Origin: CAXBCP01 sp963977005
GTDB taxonomy: Bacteria; Pseudomonadota; Alphaproteobacteria; MPNO01; UBA830
NCBI GenBank assembly: GCA_963977005.1
Contig: CAXBMQ010000010.1
Span: forward strand, 1 to 64,000
Length of the DNA stretch: 64,000 nucleotides
Direction: 5' to 3'
Shown: positions 16,796-25,428 of the stretch, piece by piece
How the letters are laid out: every line of letters begins with the position of its first letter
Numbering within the stretch: the first letter of the stretch is position 1
Made by a program: the position numbers and the translations under genes
The notes under the pieces: generated by a model
Databases searched by the model: none
What the model saw: only the letters and a program-made list of their open reading frames with translations
Told to the model about the DNA's origin: nothing

Positions 16796-17788
16796 ATGAA
16801 AATCGATGTCTTCAACCACGTTTTCCCGACCGAATTCTTCGAACAGATCGAAGGCCTGATGCCCGACGCCGCGGTCAAGCGCTGGAAATCCATCGAGACC
16901 ATCCACAACATGGACGCACGCCTGCGCATGCTGGACGAATTCGACGATTACCAGCAGATCATCTCAATGTCGCAGCCGCCCATCGACTCCGTTGCCGGCC
17001 CGAATGACAGTCCCGGCCTGACCCGGGTCGCCAATGACGGCATGGCGCGCATCTGCCGCGAAAACCCGGACCGCATGCCGTGGTTCATCGCCTCGCTGCC
17101 GATGAACAACACCGAAGCGGCCCTCGCCGAGATCGACCGGGTGATCGACGAACTGGGCGCGGTCGGGTTCCAGCTTTTCACAAACGTCAACAACAAGGCG
17201 CTGGACCAGCCGGAGTTCCGCGACATCTTCGCCAAGATCGCCCAGCGCGGCAAAACCATCTGGCTCCACCCGACGCGGCCGGCGACGCATCCCGACTACC
17301 TGACAGAAGACCGGTCGTTCTATGAGATCTTCTGGGGCTTCGGCTGGGCGTACGAGACCAGCGCCGCCATGGCGCGCATCGTGTGTTCCGGCATGTTCGA
17401 CGAAATCCCCAACCTGCGGATCATCGCCCATCACTGGGGCGCATACACACCCCATGCCGAAGGCCGGTTCACGCCAAGCTGGGAAAGCCGCAACGCGGAA
17501 ATGGGCGACGGCAAGTCTTTCCGCGATACGCTCAAAAAACCGATGATCGACTATTTCAAGGATTTCTATGGGGACACGGCCATGTTCGGCGCCCAGGCGG
17601 CAAGCCAGGCCGGGCTCGATTTCTTCGGTGCTGACCATTCTTTCTTTGCGACCGACTGTCCCTATGACGAAGAAGGCGGCGCCCGCCTCATCCGGTCGAC
17701 AATCGACGTGATCGGCAACCTGCGGTGCAGCGACGAAGACCGGATCATGATGTTCGAATCCAATACCAGGAAACTGATCGGCGTCTGA
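16796..17788 (+). CDS. Amidohydrolase family protein (ACMSD-like)
   Basis: The 330-residue TIM-barrel hydrolase has the amidohydrolase-2 layout. N-terminal DVFNHVFP replaces the usual H-x-H with N-H. A central metal/His block reads GKTIWLHPTRPATHPDY, IIAHHWGAYTPHAEGR follows, and the late Asp block is HSFFATDCPYDEEGGARL. Relatives decarboxylate or hydrolyse aromatic and ring-cleavage acids. The altered N-terminal metal ligands suggest changed metal use. GAAGGA seven bases upstream fixes the start at 16796. It is divergent from tupB and convergent with a LysR gene. Substrate unknown. Confidence 0.88.
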   Translation: MKIDVFNHVFPTEFFEQIEGLMPDAAVKRWKSIETIHNMDARLRMLDEFDDYQQIISMSQPPIDSVAGPNDSPGLTRVANDGMARICRENPDRMPWFIASLPMNNTEAALAEIDRVIDELGAVGFQLFTNVNNKALDQPEFRDIFAKIAQRGKTIWLHPTRPATHPDYLTEDRSFYEIFWGFGWAYETSAAMARIVCSGMFDEIPNLRIIAHHWGAYTPHAEGRFTPSWESRNAEMGDGKSFRDTLKKPMIDYFKDFYGDTAMFGAQAASQAGLDFFGADHSFFATDCPYDEEGGARLIRSTIDVIGNLRCSDEDRIMMFESNTRKLIGV

Positions 17789-17806
17789 CCGGGCCGGGAC
17801 CCGCGC

Positions 17807-18700
17807 TCAGAAATCAGCTGCCTCGAAGCGCTCTGCCAGGAACGAAATAAACGCCTGTACCTTGCGCGCGGGAAACCTGTTTGGCGGCGATACGGCATAG
17901 ACCGACAGTTCGGGCAACCGGTAGCGTTCCAGCACGGGGACGAGATCTCCCTTCTCGATCTCGTCGCGCACCAGGAAGTTCGGCAGCAAGGCAATCCCGA
18001 GACCCTGGCGCGCGGCCTGTACGAGCACTTCGCCGTTATTGGCCTTTAGCGGCCCGGTGACCTTGACCGACGTCGCGCCGTTGGGACCGAACATCGGCCA
18101 TTCGAGTCCTGACGCGAGATAAATATAGCTGAGGCATTGGTGGTCGCCGAGGTCCTGCGGCTTCGTCGGCATTCCATGACGTTCGAGATAGGCCGGCGTT
18201 GCCGTCATCACGCATCTGACGCCGGCGAGCCGCCGGGCGACGAGGCTGGTATCGGCCGATTGCGTAATCCGGAGTGCGACGTCGAATCCCTCTTCGATCA
18301 GATCCGTAAACCGGTCGTTCAGCGTCAGCGAGATGGCGAGTTCGCGGTATTCGCTCAGAAACTCCGAAACCGCCGGCCCTACATGCGCGACGCCGAATGA
18401 CATCGGCGCGCTCACCTTCAATGTCCCCCGCGGTTCCGAGTGGAGCTGTTCGACAAGCTGGTCCGCCTCCTCGACCTCGGCAAGGACGCGCTTGCAGCGT
18501 TCGTAATATGCCTCTCCCACTTCGGTGACACTTACCCGCCGGGTGGTCCGGTTCAACAGACGGGCACCGAGACTTTCTTCAAGCTGTATCACCTGTTTGC
18601 TGACAGATGCGCGGGAAATGCCAAGGCGACTGGCGGCCGCACTAAAGCCTTCAAACTCCACGACATTCGTGAAGATTTCCATGGCGGTAAGACGATCCAT
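17807..18700 (-). CDS. LysR family transcriptional regulator
   Basis: This 297-residue LTTR has an N-terminal helix-turn-helix (MEIFTNVVEFEGFSAAASRL then SRASVSKQVIQLEESLGARL) and a C-terminal effector-binding domain containing RFTDLIEEGFDVALRI. The start at 18700 is the family position; an extra 15 residues to 18745 are unlikely. It is divergent from the cytochrome c' gene at 18842. The gap holds an ATTGTC-N11-GACAAT dyad close to the regulator start, a plausible shared operator. It is also the convergent neighbour of the amidohydrolase. Confidence 0.93.
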   Translation of the reverse strand: MDRLTAMEIFTNVVEFEGFSAAASRLGISRASVSKQVIQLEESLGARLLNRTTRRVSVTEVGEAYYERCKRVLAEVEEADQLVEQLHSEPRGTLKVSAPMSFGVAHVGPAVSEFLSEYRELAISLTLNDRFTDLIEEGFDVALRITQSADTSLVARRLAGVRCVMTATPAYLERHGMPTKPQDLGDHQCLSYIYLASGLEWPMFGPNGATSVKVTGPLKANNGEVLVQAARQGLGIALLPNFLVRDEIEKGDLVPVLERYRLPELSVYAVSPPNRFPARKVQAFISFLAERFEAADF

Positions 18701-18712
18701 TCGGGGTTTCCC

Positions 18713-18735
18713 ATTGTCAACGAATTGAAGACAAT
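18713..18735. promoter_or_regulatory. Putative LysR operator dyad
   Basis: ATTGTC and GACAAT form a perfect inverted repeat separated by 11 bases, 12 bases upstream of the lysR ATG and in the gap shared with the cytochrome c' gene. The size and position suit an LTTR recognition site. No experimental support is available. Confidence 0.45.
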
Positions 18736-18841
18736 TATGTCCCAAATTAAGAGATTTTCAAAGCATCGACACATAGGCTATCGTCTGGCCAACCTGCCCG
18801 GTCCGTTCACGCGAACCACGTCTCAGGAGGACGATCAAAAG

Positions 18842-19372
18842 ATGAAAGCACTAACTGTATTGGCGTTCGGCGGCTTTGCTCTCGCCGCCGCGTCCGTGAC
18901 AACGCCGGCGATTGCCGACAACCACGGCAACAAGCTGATGAAAGAAGTCGAGATGAAGGTCGACAACAAGGCGCATGCCACCGCAATCGCAAAGCGGCGG
19001 GCGGCGATGCGCGCTGTCAGCGGCAACATGAAAACCATCGCCGGTTATCTCAAGGCCAACAAGGGCGGCCCTGCAGATGTCGCAAAAAGCGCCACGATGA
19101 TCGCTAACATCGCCAAGGTCGCCCCCGACCTCTTCCCGGCCGGCACCGGGATGGCGCGTTATCCTGCAGTGACCGGCGCCAAGCCCGAAGTGTTCTCGGA
19201 TAACGACGGTTTCAAGAAGGCGTCGATGGCGATGGCATCGGCGGCGGCAAATCTGGCCAAAGCGGCGTCCGCACCGAACGCCGGCAAAAAGGAAATCGGC
19301 ATGGCCTTCGGCGCGCTCGGCAAGAGCTGCGGTTCGTGCCACAAGGTTTACCGGCAGAAGCTCAAAAAATAA
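18842..19372 (+). CDS. Cytochrome c' family protein
   Basis: The 176-residue precursor has a signal peptide (LTVLAFGGFALAAASVTTPA, cleavage near ADN). The mature part is a predicted four-helix bundle ending in GKSCGSCHKVYRQKLKK, the C-terminal CxxCH haem c site typical of class II cytochromes c'. Such proteins reside in the periplasm, bind NO or CO at a high-spin haem and help in nitric-oxide tolerance. AGGAGG ten bases before ATG fixes the start. It is divergent from a LysR gene with an intervening dyad and is followed by a strong terminator, so it is a single-gene unit. Confidence 0.9.
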   Translation: MKALTVLAFGGFALAAASVTTPAIADNHGNKLMKEVEMKVDNKAHATAIAKRRAAMRAVSGNMKTIAGYLKANKGGPADVAKSATMIANIAKVAPDLFPAGTGMARYPAVTGAKPEVFSDNDGFKKASMAMASAAANLAKAASAPNAGKKEIGMAFGALGKSCGSCHKVYRQKLKK

Positions 19373-19421
19373 CAACGATGCTTCTGACCTGACGGTACCT
19401 GGGAGGGAACGTCAGTGGATC

Positions 19422-19453
19422 GGCCCCCGCCTTGCAGGCGGGGGCCTTTTCTT
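19422..19453 (+). terminator. Rho-independent terminator after cytochrome c' gene
   Basis: A perfect 10-base GC-rich stem (GGCCCCCGCC with GGCGGGGGCC), a five-base TTGCA loop and TTTTCTTT lie 50 bases after the stop. Confidence 0.92.
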
Positions 19454-19523
19454 TGCCCGGATGGCTCTTGCGATCCCAACCCGGTATGTTTCGGGAAATC
19501 GCAAAGAAAACAGGAAGATATCG

Positions 19524-20693
19524 ATGCAGGACAGATTTGGCGCTTTTATGGACGGACCTTCGGCGACGATCGACGGGGCCGCCGATGGCCCGCTTGCCGG
19601 CCTCCGGTTCGGCGCCAAGGACGTTTTCGACATCGCCGGTTACCCCACAGGAAACGGTCAACCCACCTGGCCCGAAACGCACCCCCTGCCGGAACAACAC
19701 GCCGCCGCGGTGCAGCAGCTGCTGGACGCCGGCGCAACGCTGACCGGCAAAACGATCTGCGACGAGATGTGCTACAGCCTTGCCGGCGACAACGCCCATT
19801 ACGGCGCCCCGATCAATCCCGCCGCCCCCGACCGCGCCGTGGGCGGGTCTTCCTCCGGCTCCGCCGCCGCCGTCGCCGGCGAACTGGTCGACTTCGCCCT
19901 GGGGACGGATTGCGGCGGATCCGTCCGCTGCCCTGCCAGTTTCACCGGGATCTACGGTATCCGCCCGACACATGACCGGGTCGATCCGACAGGCGTCGCG
20001 CCGCTCGCAGGCTCTTTCGACGTCGTCGGCTGGTTCGCCCGGGACGCTGCGCTTTTTGCCGATGTCGGCGGCGTCCTGCTGGGCGGAGCAGCCCGCAAAA
20101 TAATACCCGAACGCGCGTTTTTTGCGCGGGATGCGTTTTCGCGGATGCCTGACGGCGAACGCGAAGCTGCGGAAGAAGCCGCACGTCAGGCGATCGGAAA
20201 ACTCGGTCTTGAAACCGAAGAGATCGACATCGCCCCTCAAGGCCTGGACCGCTGGTTTGCCGCCTTCCGGCATTTGCAGGCACTCGAAATCTGGGGCAAT
20301 CACGCCGCCTGGGTAAGCGAGAACAAACCCGCCTTCGGGCCAGGCGTAAAGGAACGCTTTGCCTATGCGGCCACGCTGACCGATGCGGATCGCACGGAAC
20401 ACCAGCCCGTCCGCGACATCGCCCGGGCGCGGGTAAACGAACTCCTCGGCGGCGGCGATGCGGTGATCGTGATGCCGACGGCCCCGGTCAGCCCGAAACG
20501 CGACGCCAGCGATGCCGACGTCGAGGATTTTCGCGCCCGGACAATGGGGCTTACCTGCATTTCCGGCCTGTCCGGATGTCCGCAGGTCAGCCTGCCCCTC
20601 GCCGAGGCGGGGGCACCGATCGGCATCTCCCTGCTGGCGGCACATGGCGGCGATGAATCGCTGCTCGATATCGCCGTCGCGCTCGATTCCTAA
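19524..20693 (+). CDS. Amidase family protein
   Basis: This 389-residue amidase-signature enzyme has the Ser-cisSer-Lys triad: Lys in FGAKDVFDIAG (about residue 32), the flexible Ser in AVGGSSSGSAAAVAG (about 111), and the nucleophile in GTDCGGSVRCPASF (about 133). The usual GTDTGGSIRxPA has become GTDCGGSVRCPA, introducing two cysteines beside the nucleophile. It hydrolyses an unidentified amide. The C-terminal domain is shorter than in GatA-type proteins, and no gatB/gatC lies nearby. The start is set by AGGAAG upstream of ATG at 19524. Confidence 0.92.
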   Translation: MQDRFGAFMDGPSATIDGAADGPLAGLRFGAKDVFDIAGYPTGNGQPTWPETHPLPEQHAAAVQQLLDAGATLTGKTICDEMCYSLAGDNAHYGAPINPAAPDRAVGGSSSGSAAAVAGELVDFALGTDCGGSVRCPASFTGIYGIRPTHDRVDPTGVAPLAGSFDVVGWFARDAALFADVGGVLLGGAARKIIPERAFFARDAFSRMPDGEREAAEEAARQAIGKLGLETEEIDIAPQGLDRWFAAFRHLQALEIWGNHAAWVSENKPAFGPGVKERFAYAATLTDADRTEHQPVRDIARARVNELLGGGDAVIVMPTAPVSPKRDASDADVEDFRARTMGLTCISGLSGCPQVSLPLAEAGAPIGISLLAAHGGDESLLDIAVALDS

Positions 20694-20778
20694 ATCTGTT
20701 CTCGGGACTCGGCGGCACGCGTATACTGACACTGTCCGGCGACAACGCGATAACAGTCAAATTCGAAAGGTCTGAAGA

Positions 20779-21603
20779 ATGAGCCGTGGATTCAAGATTG
20801 TCGGTGGTATCCTCGCCATCGTCGTGATCGCCATCGTTGGCGTGGTCGTTTTCATCTATTCAAATCTCGATTCAATCGTGAAGAATGCGGTTGAGGAACA
20901 CGGACCGCGGTATGCCGGGGTGAGCGTCAAACTGGCGAAGGTCGAACTATCGCCCGAAAACGGCGAAGGCAAACTGTCGGGGCTGATTGTGGGCAATCCC
21001 GAGGGCTATCAGACGGATTCGGCGTTCAAGCTCGGCAGCATCTCACTGAACATCGATATTTCCAGCCTGACCGGCGATACGATCATTATCAAGTCGATCG
21101 TGATCGACAAACCGGAAATCACTTACGAATTCGGCGAGGGCGGCAGCAATGTCGACGTGATCGGAAAGAACGTGGAAAAGGCCGCCGGACCGCCGGGCGA
21201 AAAAACCCCGGCCGAGAAAAAGGGTCCCGGCAAGAAAATGATCGTCGAAAGCCTTGTTGTCAGCAACGGAAACGTGTCCGTCAGCCACCCGCTGCTGAAA
21301 GGCAAGAAGGTCGGCTCGGACCTGCCGACAATCCGCCTCAAGGATATCGGCAAGGATAAAGAAGGCGGTGCCACCCCGGCCGAGGTCGTCGACAGGGTAA
21401 TGGATGCAATTGAAAAGCAGGTCGGCGTCGCCGTGGGTGCGAGCGGCATCGACAACATGGTCAAGGACCTGACCAAGGGTGTTGAAGACGCCGCCAAGGA
21501 CGCAATGAAAAACGTCACGGGCGGCGGCGGCGGCGCAGCCAAGAGCGTCGAAGATGCCGCCAAGGGTGCAGGCGACGGTCTGAAAAAGCTCTTCGGTAAG
21601 TAG
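20779..21603 (+). CDS. AsmA-like / DUF748-type membrane-anchored protein
   Basis: The 274-residue protein has one N-terminal transmembrane helix (VGGILAIVVIAIVGVVVFIY). The following beta-rich part reads VSVKLAKVELSPENGEGKLS then LIVGNPEGYQTDSAFKLGSI, which matches the start of AsmA-type lipid-transfer or envelope proteins. IVIDKPEITYEF repeats the strand pattern. The C-terminal tail is Lys/Asp/Gly/Ala-rich and partly repetitive (GVEDAAKDAMKNV, SVEDAAKGAGDGL), probably amphipathic helix. It is much shorter than true AsmA, so it may act as a scaffold in the periplasm. GAAAGG precedes the ATG, and a terminator follows. Confidence 0.7.
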   Translation: MSRGFKIVGGILAIVVIAIVGVVVFIYSNLDSIVKNAVEEHGPRYAGVSVKLAKVELSPENGEGKLSGLIVGNPEGYQTDSAFKLGSISLNIDISSLTGDTIIIKSIVIDKPEITYEFGEGGSNVDVIGKNVEKAAGPPGEKTPAEKKGPGKKMIVESLVVSNGNVSVSHPLLKGKKVGSDLPTIRLKDIGKDKEGGATPAEVVDRVMDAIEKQVGVAVGASGIDNMVKDLTKGVEDAAKDAMKNVTGGGGGAAKSVEDAAKGAGDGLKKLFGK

Positions 21604-21626
21604 ACCCGGTCATATTTCGCACAGAA

Positions 21627-21658
21627 ACGGCCACCCAGGAGGGTGGCCGTTTTCATTT
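21627..21658 (+). terminator. Rho-independent terminator after AsmA-like gene
   Basis: A 10-base stem (ACGGCCACCC with GGGTGGCCGT), an AGGA loop and TTTCATTT lie 23 bases beyond the stop. Confidence 0.88.
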
Positions 21659-21705
21659 GTGTCAGCGGCAATGATATAGTCGTGCAAACAGAGGGAGACG
21701 TCACG

Positions 21706-22098
21706 ATGTCCGCACCATCCTGGAAAGACATGATCGCGTCTGCGACCGCGAAAGGCATGCTGGCCAAAGAGCTATTCGTGGTTTTCACCGAACCGACGGG
21801 CGACCTGGCAGCCGTGCAGGAAGCCCGCGCGGAGCACCTGAAATATCAGGTCGAAATCGAACAGAAAGGCATCATGTTCGCGGCGGGTCCTTTCGCCAAC
21901 GACAGCGGCGATGCGTGGAGTGGCGAGGGCATGATCATCATCCGGGCCTCATCCATCGAGGAGGCGACCGAAATCGCGCAAGCGGACCCGATGCATTCCT
22001 CGGGCGCGCGCCGATTCCGCATCCGCCCGTGGCTGGTGAACGAGGGCGGCTTCAATCTGCGCGTCACTTTCTCCGACGGAAAGCAACGGCTCGCCTGA
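21706..22098 (+). CDS. YciI family protein
   Basis: This 130-residue protein has the YciI ferredoxin-like fold. The conserved N-terminal strand and EARAEHLKYQVEIEQKGIMF carry the family His. AAGPFANDSGDAWSGEGMII and the late ADPMHSSGARRFRIRPW motif are also typical. YciI proteins are small dehydratase-like or muconolactone-isomerase-like enzymes often found with catabolic operons. GGGAG upstream supports ATG at 21706. It is first in a co-directional run, followed five bases later by a quinone oxidoreductase gene. Confidence 0.88.
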   Translation: MSAPSWKDMIASATAKGMLAKELFVVFTEPTGDLAAVQEARAEHLKYQVEIEQKGIMFAAGPFANDSGDAWSGEGMIIIRASSIEEATEIAQADPMHSSGARRFRIRPWLVNEGGFNLRVTFSDGKQRLA

Positions 22099-22103
22099 CT
22101 CCG

Positions 22104-23039
22104 ATGAAAGCCATCCAATATACCCGCTACGGCGGCCCCGACGTGATGGAACTGGTGGACCTGCCCGACCCCGCGCCCGGACCGGACGAGGCGCTGATTT
22201 CCGTGCGCTGCGCCAGCGTCATACCGGGTGACTGGAAAGTCCGGGCCGGGCACCTGAAAGAGATGTTCCCGCTCGACCTGCCGACCATTCCCGGGCGCGA
22301 CGGCGCCGGTGTCGTGATTGCGACGGGCGCAAACTGCCACTGGACCCGCATCGGCGACGAGCTGTGTTTCGTGACCGAACATGTTGAATCCGGCAGCTAC
22401 GCGGAAACCGTCACCCGCCCGCGCCGGATGACGGTGCCGAAACCCGCAAAAATCGGATTCGCGGAAGCCTCGTCGATGATCCATGCCGGCGTCTGTGCCT
22501 GGATCGGGCTGGTCGAGACCGCGGGTATTCAGCCGAAACACAATGTGCTGATCCATGCCGGCGCCGGCGCGATCGGCGGCATGGCGGTTCAGATCGCCCG
22601 CAATGCCGGGTGTCACGTGACGGCGACCTGCAGCGCCGCGAACGCCGACTACGTCCGCAATCTCGGCGCCGACCAAGTGATCGCCTATGACAGGCAGGAT
22701 TTTTCGGCCTCCCTGTCCGGACAGGATGTCGTCTTCGATCTTGTCGGCGGAGACGTTCACGAGAAATCCTGCCGGGTCCTGAAAAAGGGCGGCACGATCG
22801 TCTGGCTCATCGCCGCGCCGTTCGAGGATGTCAGTGACGACTTCGGGGTTCACTGCCAACAGGTTTTGGTCCATGACCGGCGCGAGACCCTTGAGCAGGT
22901 CGCCGCCGCGGTCGCAAACGGGATACTCATACCGCAGGTGTCGCGTCTTATGCCGCTTGCGGAGGCCGCAGAAGCGCATCGGATCCTGGAGCGCGGCGAA
23001 AACAGCCGCGGCAGGATAATACTGGAAATCGGGGAGTAA
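22104..23039 (+). CDS. Zinc-independent quinone oxidoreductase-like MDR family protein
   Basis: This 311-residue medium-chain reductase has the GroES-like N-terminal domain (MKAIQYTRYGGPDVMELVDL) and a Rossmann domain with HNVLIHAGAGAIGGMAVQIA (an AxxGxxG nucleotide-binding motif, about residues 147-166). FDLVGGDVHEKSC and the C-terminal GRIILEIGE match NADPH:quinone reductases. No zinc-ligand Cys cluster is present. It probably reduces an enone or quinone with NADPH in the same pathway as the adjacent YciI. Its stop lies seven bases before the next start, suggesting co-transcription with the CoxL-like gene. Confidence 0.9.
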   Translation: MKAIQYTRYGGPDVMELVDLPDPAPGPDEALISVRCASVIPGDWKVRAGHLKEMFPLDLPTIPGRDGAGVVIATGANCHWTRIGDELCFVTEHVESGSYAETVTRPRRMTVPKPAKIGFAEASSMIHAGVCAWIGLVETAGIQPKHNVLIHAGAGAIGGMAVQIARNAGCHVTATCSAANADYVRNLGADQVIAYDRQDFSASLSGQDVVFDLVGGDVHEKSCRVLKKGGTIVWLIAAPFEDVSDDFGVHCQQVLVHDRRETLEQVAAAVANGILIPQVSRLMPLAEAAEAHRILERGENSRGRIILEIGE

Positions 23040-23046
23040 TCGGATT

Positions 23047-25428
23047 TTGGAAAAGACACTGGAACAGGGCAGCATCGGCGATGCGGTGCTGCGCAAGGAA
23101 GACCGGAAATTTCTGCTGGGCAACGGCAGGTTTGTCGATGACATCCACGTTGCCGGCGCACTCTACGCCGCATTCGTCCGCTCTCCGCATGCCCATGCCG
23201 ATATTCAGTCGATCGATGTTTCGACGGCACGCGCCCTGCCCGGAATCGTCGATATTCTGACCGGCGCCGACATGGAATCGGACGGGGTCGGCGAGATCCC
23301 GTTTATGTGGGTGATGAACAATTCCGACGGCTCGCCGATGAACCAGCCAAAACGCTGGGGCCTTGCGCGCGGCCGCGTCCGTCATGTGGGTGAGCCGGTT
23401 GCGGTTGTCATCGGCGACACCGCGGCGGCCGCGGCAGATGCCGCCGACGCAGTCGTCGTCGGCTATGCCCCGCGCCCGGCGGTTACCGGTTCCCGTGCCG
23501 CCCTGGCGCCTGCGGCGCCGCAACTGCACGACGACGCGCCGGGAAACGAGATCTGCACCTGGGGCCGCGGCGACCGGGATGCGACCGACGCCGCCATTGC
23601 CGGTGCCGCCCATGTGATTGAGATCGAACTCGTGAACAACCGGATCGCCTGCGCGGCGATCGAAGCCCGTGCGTGTCTGGCGATCCCCGATACGGCATCC
23701 GGTACGATCACGCTCTACGACGCGACCCAGGCACCGCACCTGATCCGCCGCTCGATTACGGAAGCGCTTGGCATCGCGCAGGCCGACCTGCGTGTTATCG
23801 CGCCCGATGTCGGCGGCGGTTTCGGAACCAAGGGCAAGCACTACCCCGAAGAGACCATCGTTACCTGGGCGGCGCGACGTCTTGGGCGGCCGGTGCGCTG
23901 GACCTCCACCCGGTCGGAAGCCTTCATGTCCGATACCCAGGCGCGCGACCATCTGACGACCGCGACCCTCGGCGTCGATGACGACGGACGGTTTGTCGGC
24001 CTCAAGGTCAGGACGCTCGCAGATGTCGGCGCCTATATCTCGACCTTCGGCGCCAGCATCCCGGGCGCGATTTATTCGGCGCTGCTGGCCGGCGTCTACA
24101 AAACACCGGCTATCCATGTCGAGGTAACGACCGTTTTGACCAATACGGTCCCGACCGACGCCTATCGCGGCGCGGGCCGTCCGGAAGCCTGCTACGTGCT
24201 GGAACGCCTGGCGGACGGGGCAGCCGCGAAACTGGGACTCGACCGCGCGGAAATCCGGCGGCGCAACCTGATCCCGGTGGACGCTATGCCGTACACCACA
24301 CCGATCGGTCCCACCTATGACAGCGGCAATTTCCCCAATATCATGGAAAAACTGCTCGCCGCGGCCGACTGGGACGGATTTGCCGCCCGCCGCACCGAGA
24401 GCGAGGCCCGCGGCAAGCTCCGCGGCATCGGTCTGGCGATGTATGTCGAAACCTCCGGCGTGGCGCCATCGAAACTCGCGGGCATGCTCGGCGCGCGGAT
24501 CGGGTTTTTCGAAAGCGCCGAAATACGTATCGACGGCGGCGGCAGCGTGCGGCTGCTGGCGGGCACCCATAATCACGGCCAGGGCCACGATACGACCTAT
24601 GCCCAGATCATCGCCAGCAGGCTCGGCCTGCCATACGAAAAAGTCACCGTCATCGAGGGCGATACGGAGGCCGTGCCCATGGGGACCGGCACGTTCGGGT
24701 CGCGGTCGATCGCGGTCGGCGGCTCGGCCATCGCGGTTGCAGCGGACAAGATCATCGAAAAAGGCCGGAAGCTCGCCGCGCATCTGCTCGAAGCCGCGGA
24801 GGAAGACGTCGCCTTTGCCGACGGGGTCTACGCAATCGCCGGCACCGACCGGCAGATGACCATCGAAGAGATCGCAACCGCCGCAAATCTCGGACACGTC
24901 ATGCCGCCCGGCATGGAACCGGGCCTGAACGAAAGCGCGTTTTACGATCCGTCGAACTTTGCCTATTCGAATGGCGGGCACATCGTCGAGATCGAGATCG
25001 ACCGCGACACCGGCGAGATCGCCTTCCAGCGCTACTACGTCGTCGACGATATCGGCACCGTCATCAATCCGATGATCGTCCACGCACAGATTCACGGCGG
25101 GCTTGCCCAGGGCATCGGACAGGCACTGACCGAAAGTGCTGCCTACGATCCCGAAAGCGGACAGATACTTGCCGGATCATTTCTCGATTACGGCATGCCG
25201 CGGGCTGACGACCTGATCGACTTCGAGGGCGAACTCGATGAATCCCAGCCCTGTACTCATAACCCGCTTGGGGCCAAGGGCTGCGGCGAGTCCGGGTCGA
25301 TCGGATCGCCCGCGGCGCTGGTCAGCGCCGTCCTCGACGCCCTGGCGCCCCTCGGCGTCACCGATATCGACATGCCGCTGACACCCCTGCGTGTCTGGGA
25401 AACCATCCGGAAAGCGGAAAATACATGA
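23047..25428 (+). CDS. Xanthine dehydrogenase / form II CoxL-like molybdopterin-binding subunit
   Basis: This 793-residue protein is the large subunit of the molybdenum-hydroxylase family. It begins with SIGDAVLRKEDRKFLLGNGR. The Mo-pterin motif is DVGGGFGTKG, and the active-site loop AYRGAGRPEACYVLERLAD matches form II CoxL-like enzymes rather than the form I CO dehydrogenase loop (AYRCSFR). TGTFGSRSIAVGGSAI follows, and GAKGCGESGSIG supplies the catalytic Glu. It would hydroxylate an unknown substrate with Mo (or W)-cytosine-dinucleotide cofactor. The initiation codon is TTG, with GGGGAG upstream inside the previous gene's end. No FAD or 2Fe-2S subunit gene is adjacent, which is unusual. 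Its end overlaps hyuA by ATGA. Confidence 0.92.
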   Translation: MEKTLEQGSIGDAVLRKEDRKFLLGNGRFVDDIHVAGALYAAFVRSPHAHADIQSIDVSTARALPGIVDILTGADMESDGVGEIPFMWVMNNSDGSPMNQPKRWGLARGRVRHVGEPVAVVIGDTAAAAADAADAVVVGYAPRPAVTGSRAALAPAAPQLHDDAPGNEICTWGRGDRDATDAAIAGAAHVIEIELVNNRIACAAIEARACLAIPDTASGTITLYDATQAPHLIRRSITEALGIAQADLRVIAPDVGGGFGTKGKHYPEETIVTWAARRLGRPVRWTSTRSEAFMSDTQARDHLTTATLGVDDDGRFVGLKVRTLADVGAYISTFGASIPGAIYSALLAGVYKTPAIHVEVTTVLTNTVPTDAYRGAGRPEACYVLERLADGAAAKLGLDRAEIRRRNLIPVDAMPYTTPIGPTYDSGNFPNIMEKLLAAADWDGFAARRTESEARGKLRGIGLAMYVETSGVAPSKLAGMLGARIGFFESAEIRIDGGGSVRLLAGTHNHGQGHDTTYAQIIASRLGLPYEKVTVIEGDTEAVPMGTGTFGSRSIAVGGSAIAVAADKIIEKGRKLAAHLLEAAEEDVAFADGVYAIAGTDRQMTIEEIATAANLGHVMPPGMEPGLNESAFYDPSNFAYSNGGHIVEIEIDRDTGEIAFQRYYVVDDIGTVINPMIVHAQIHGGLAQGIGQALTESAAYDPESGQILAGSFLDYGMPRADDLIDFEGELDESQPCTHNPLGAKGCGESGSIGSPAALVSAVLDALAPLGVTDIDMPLTPLRVWETIRKAENT

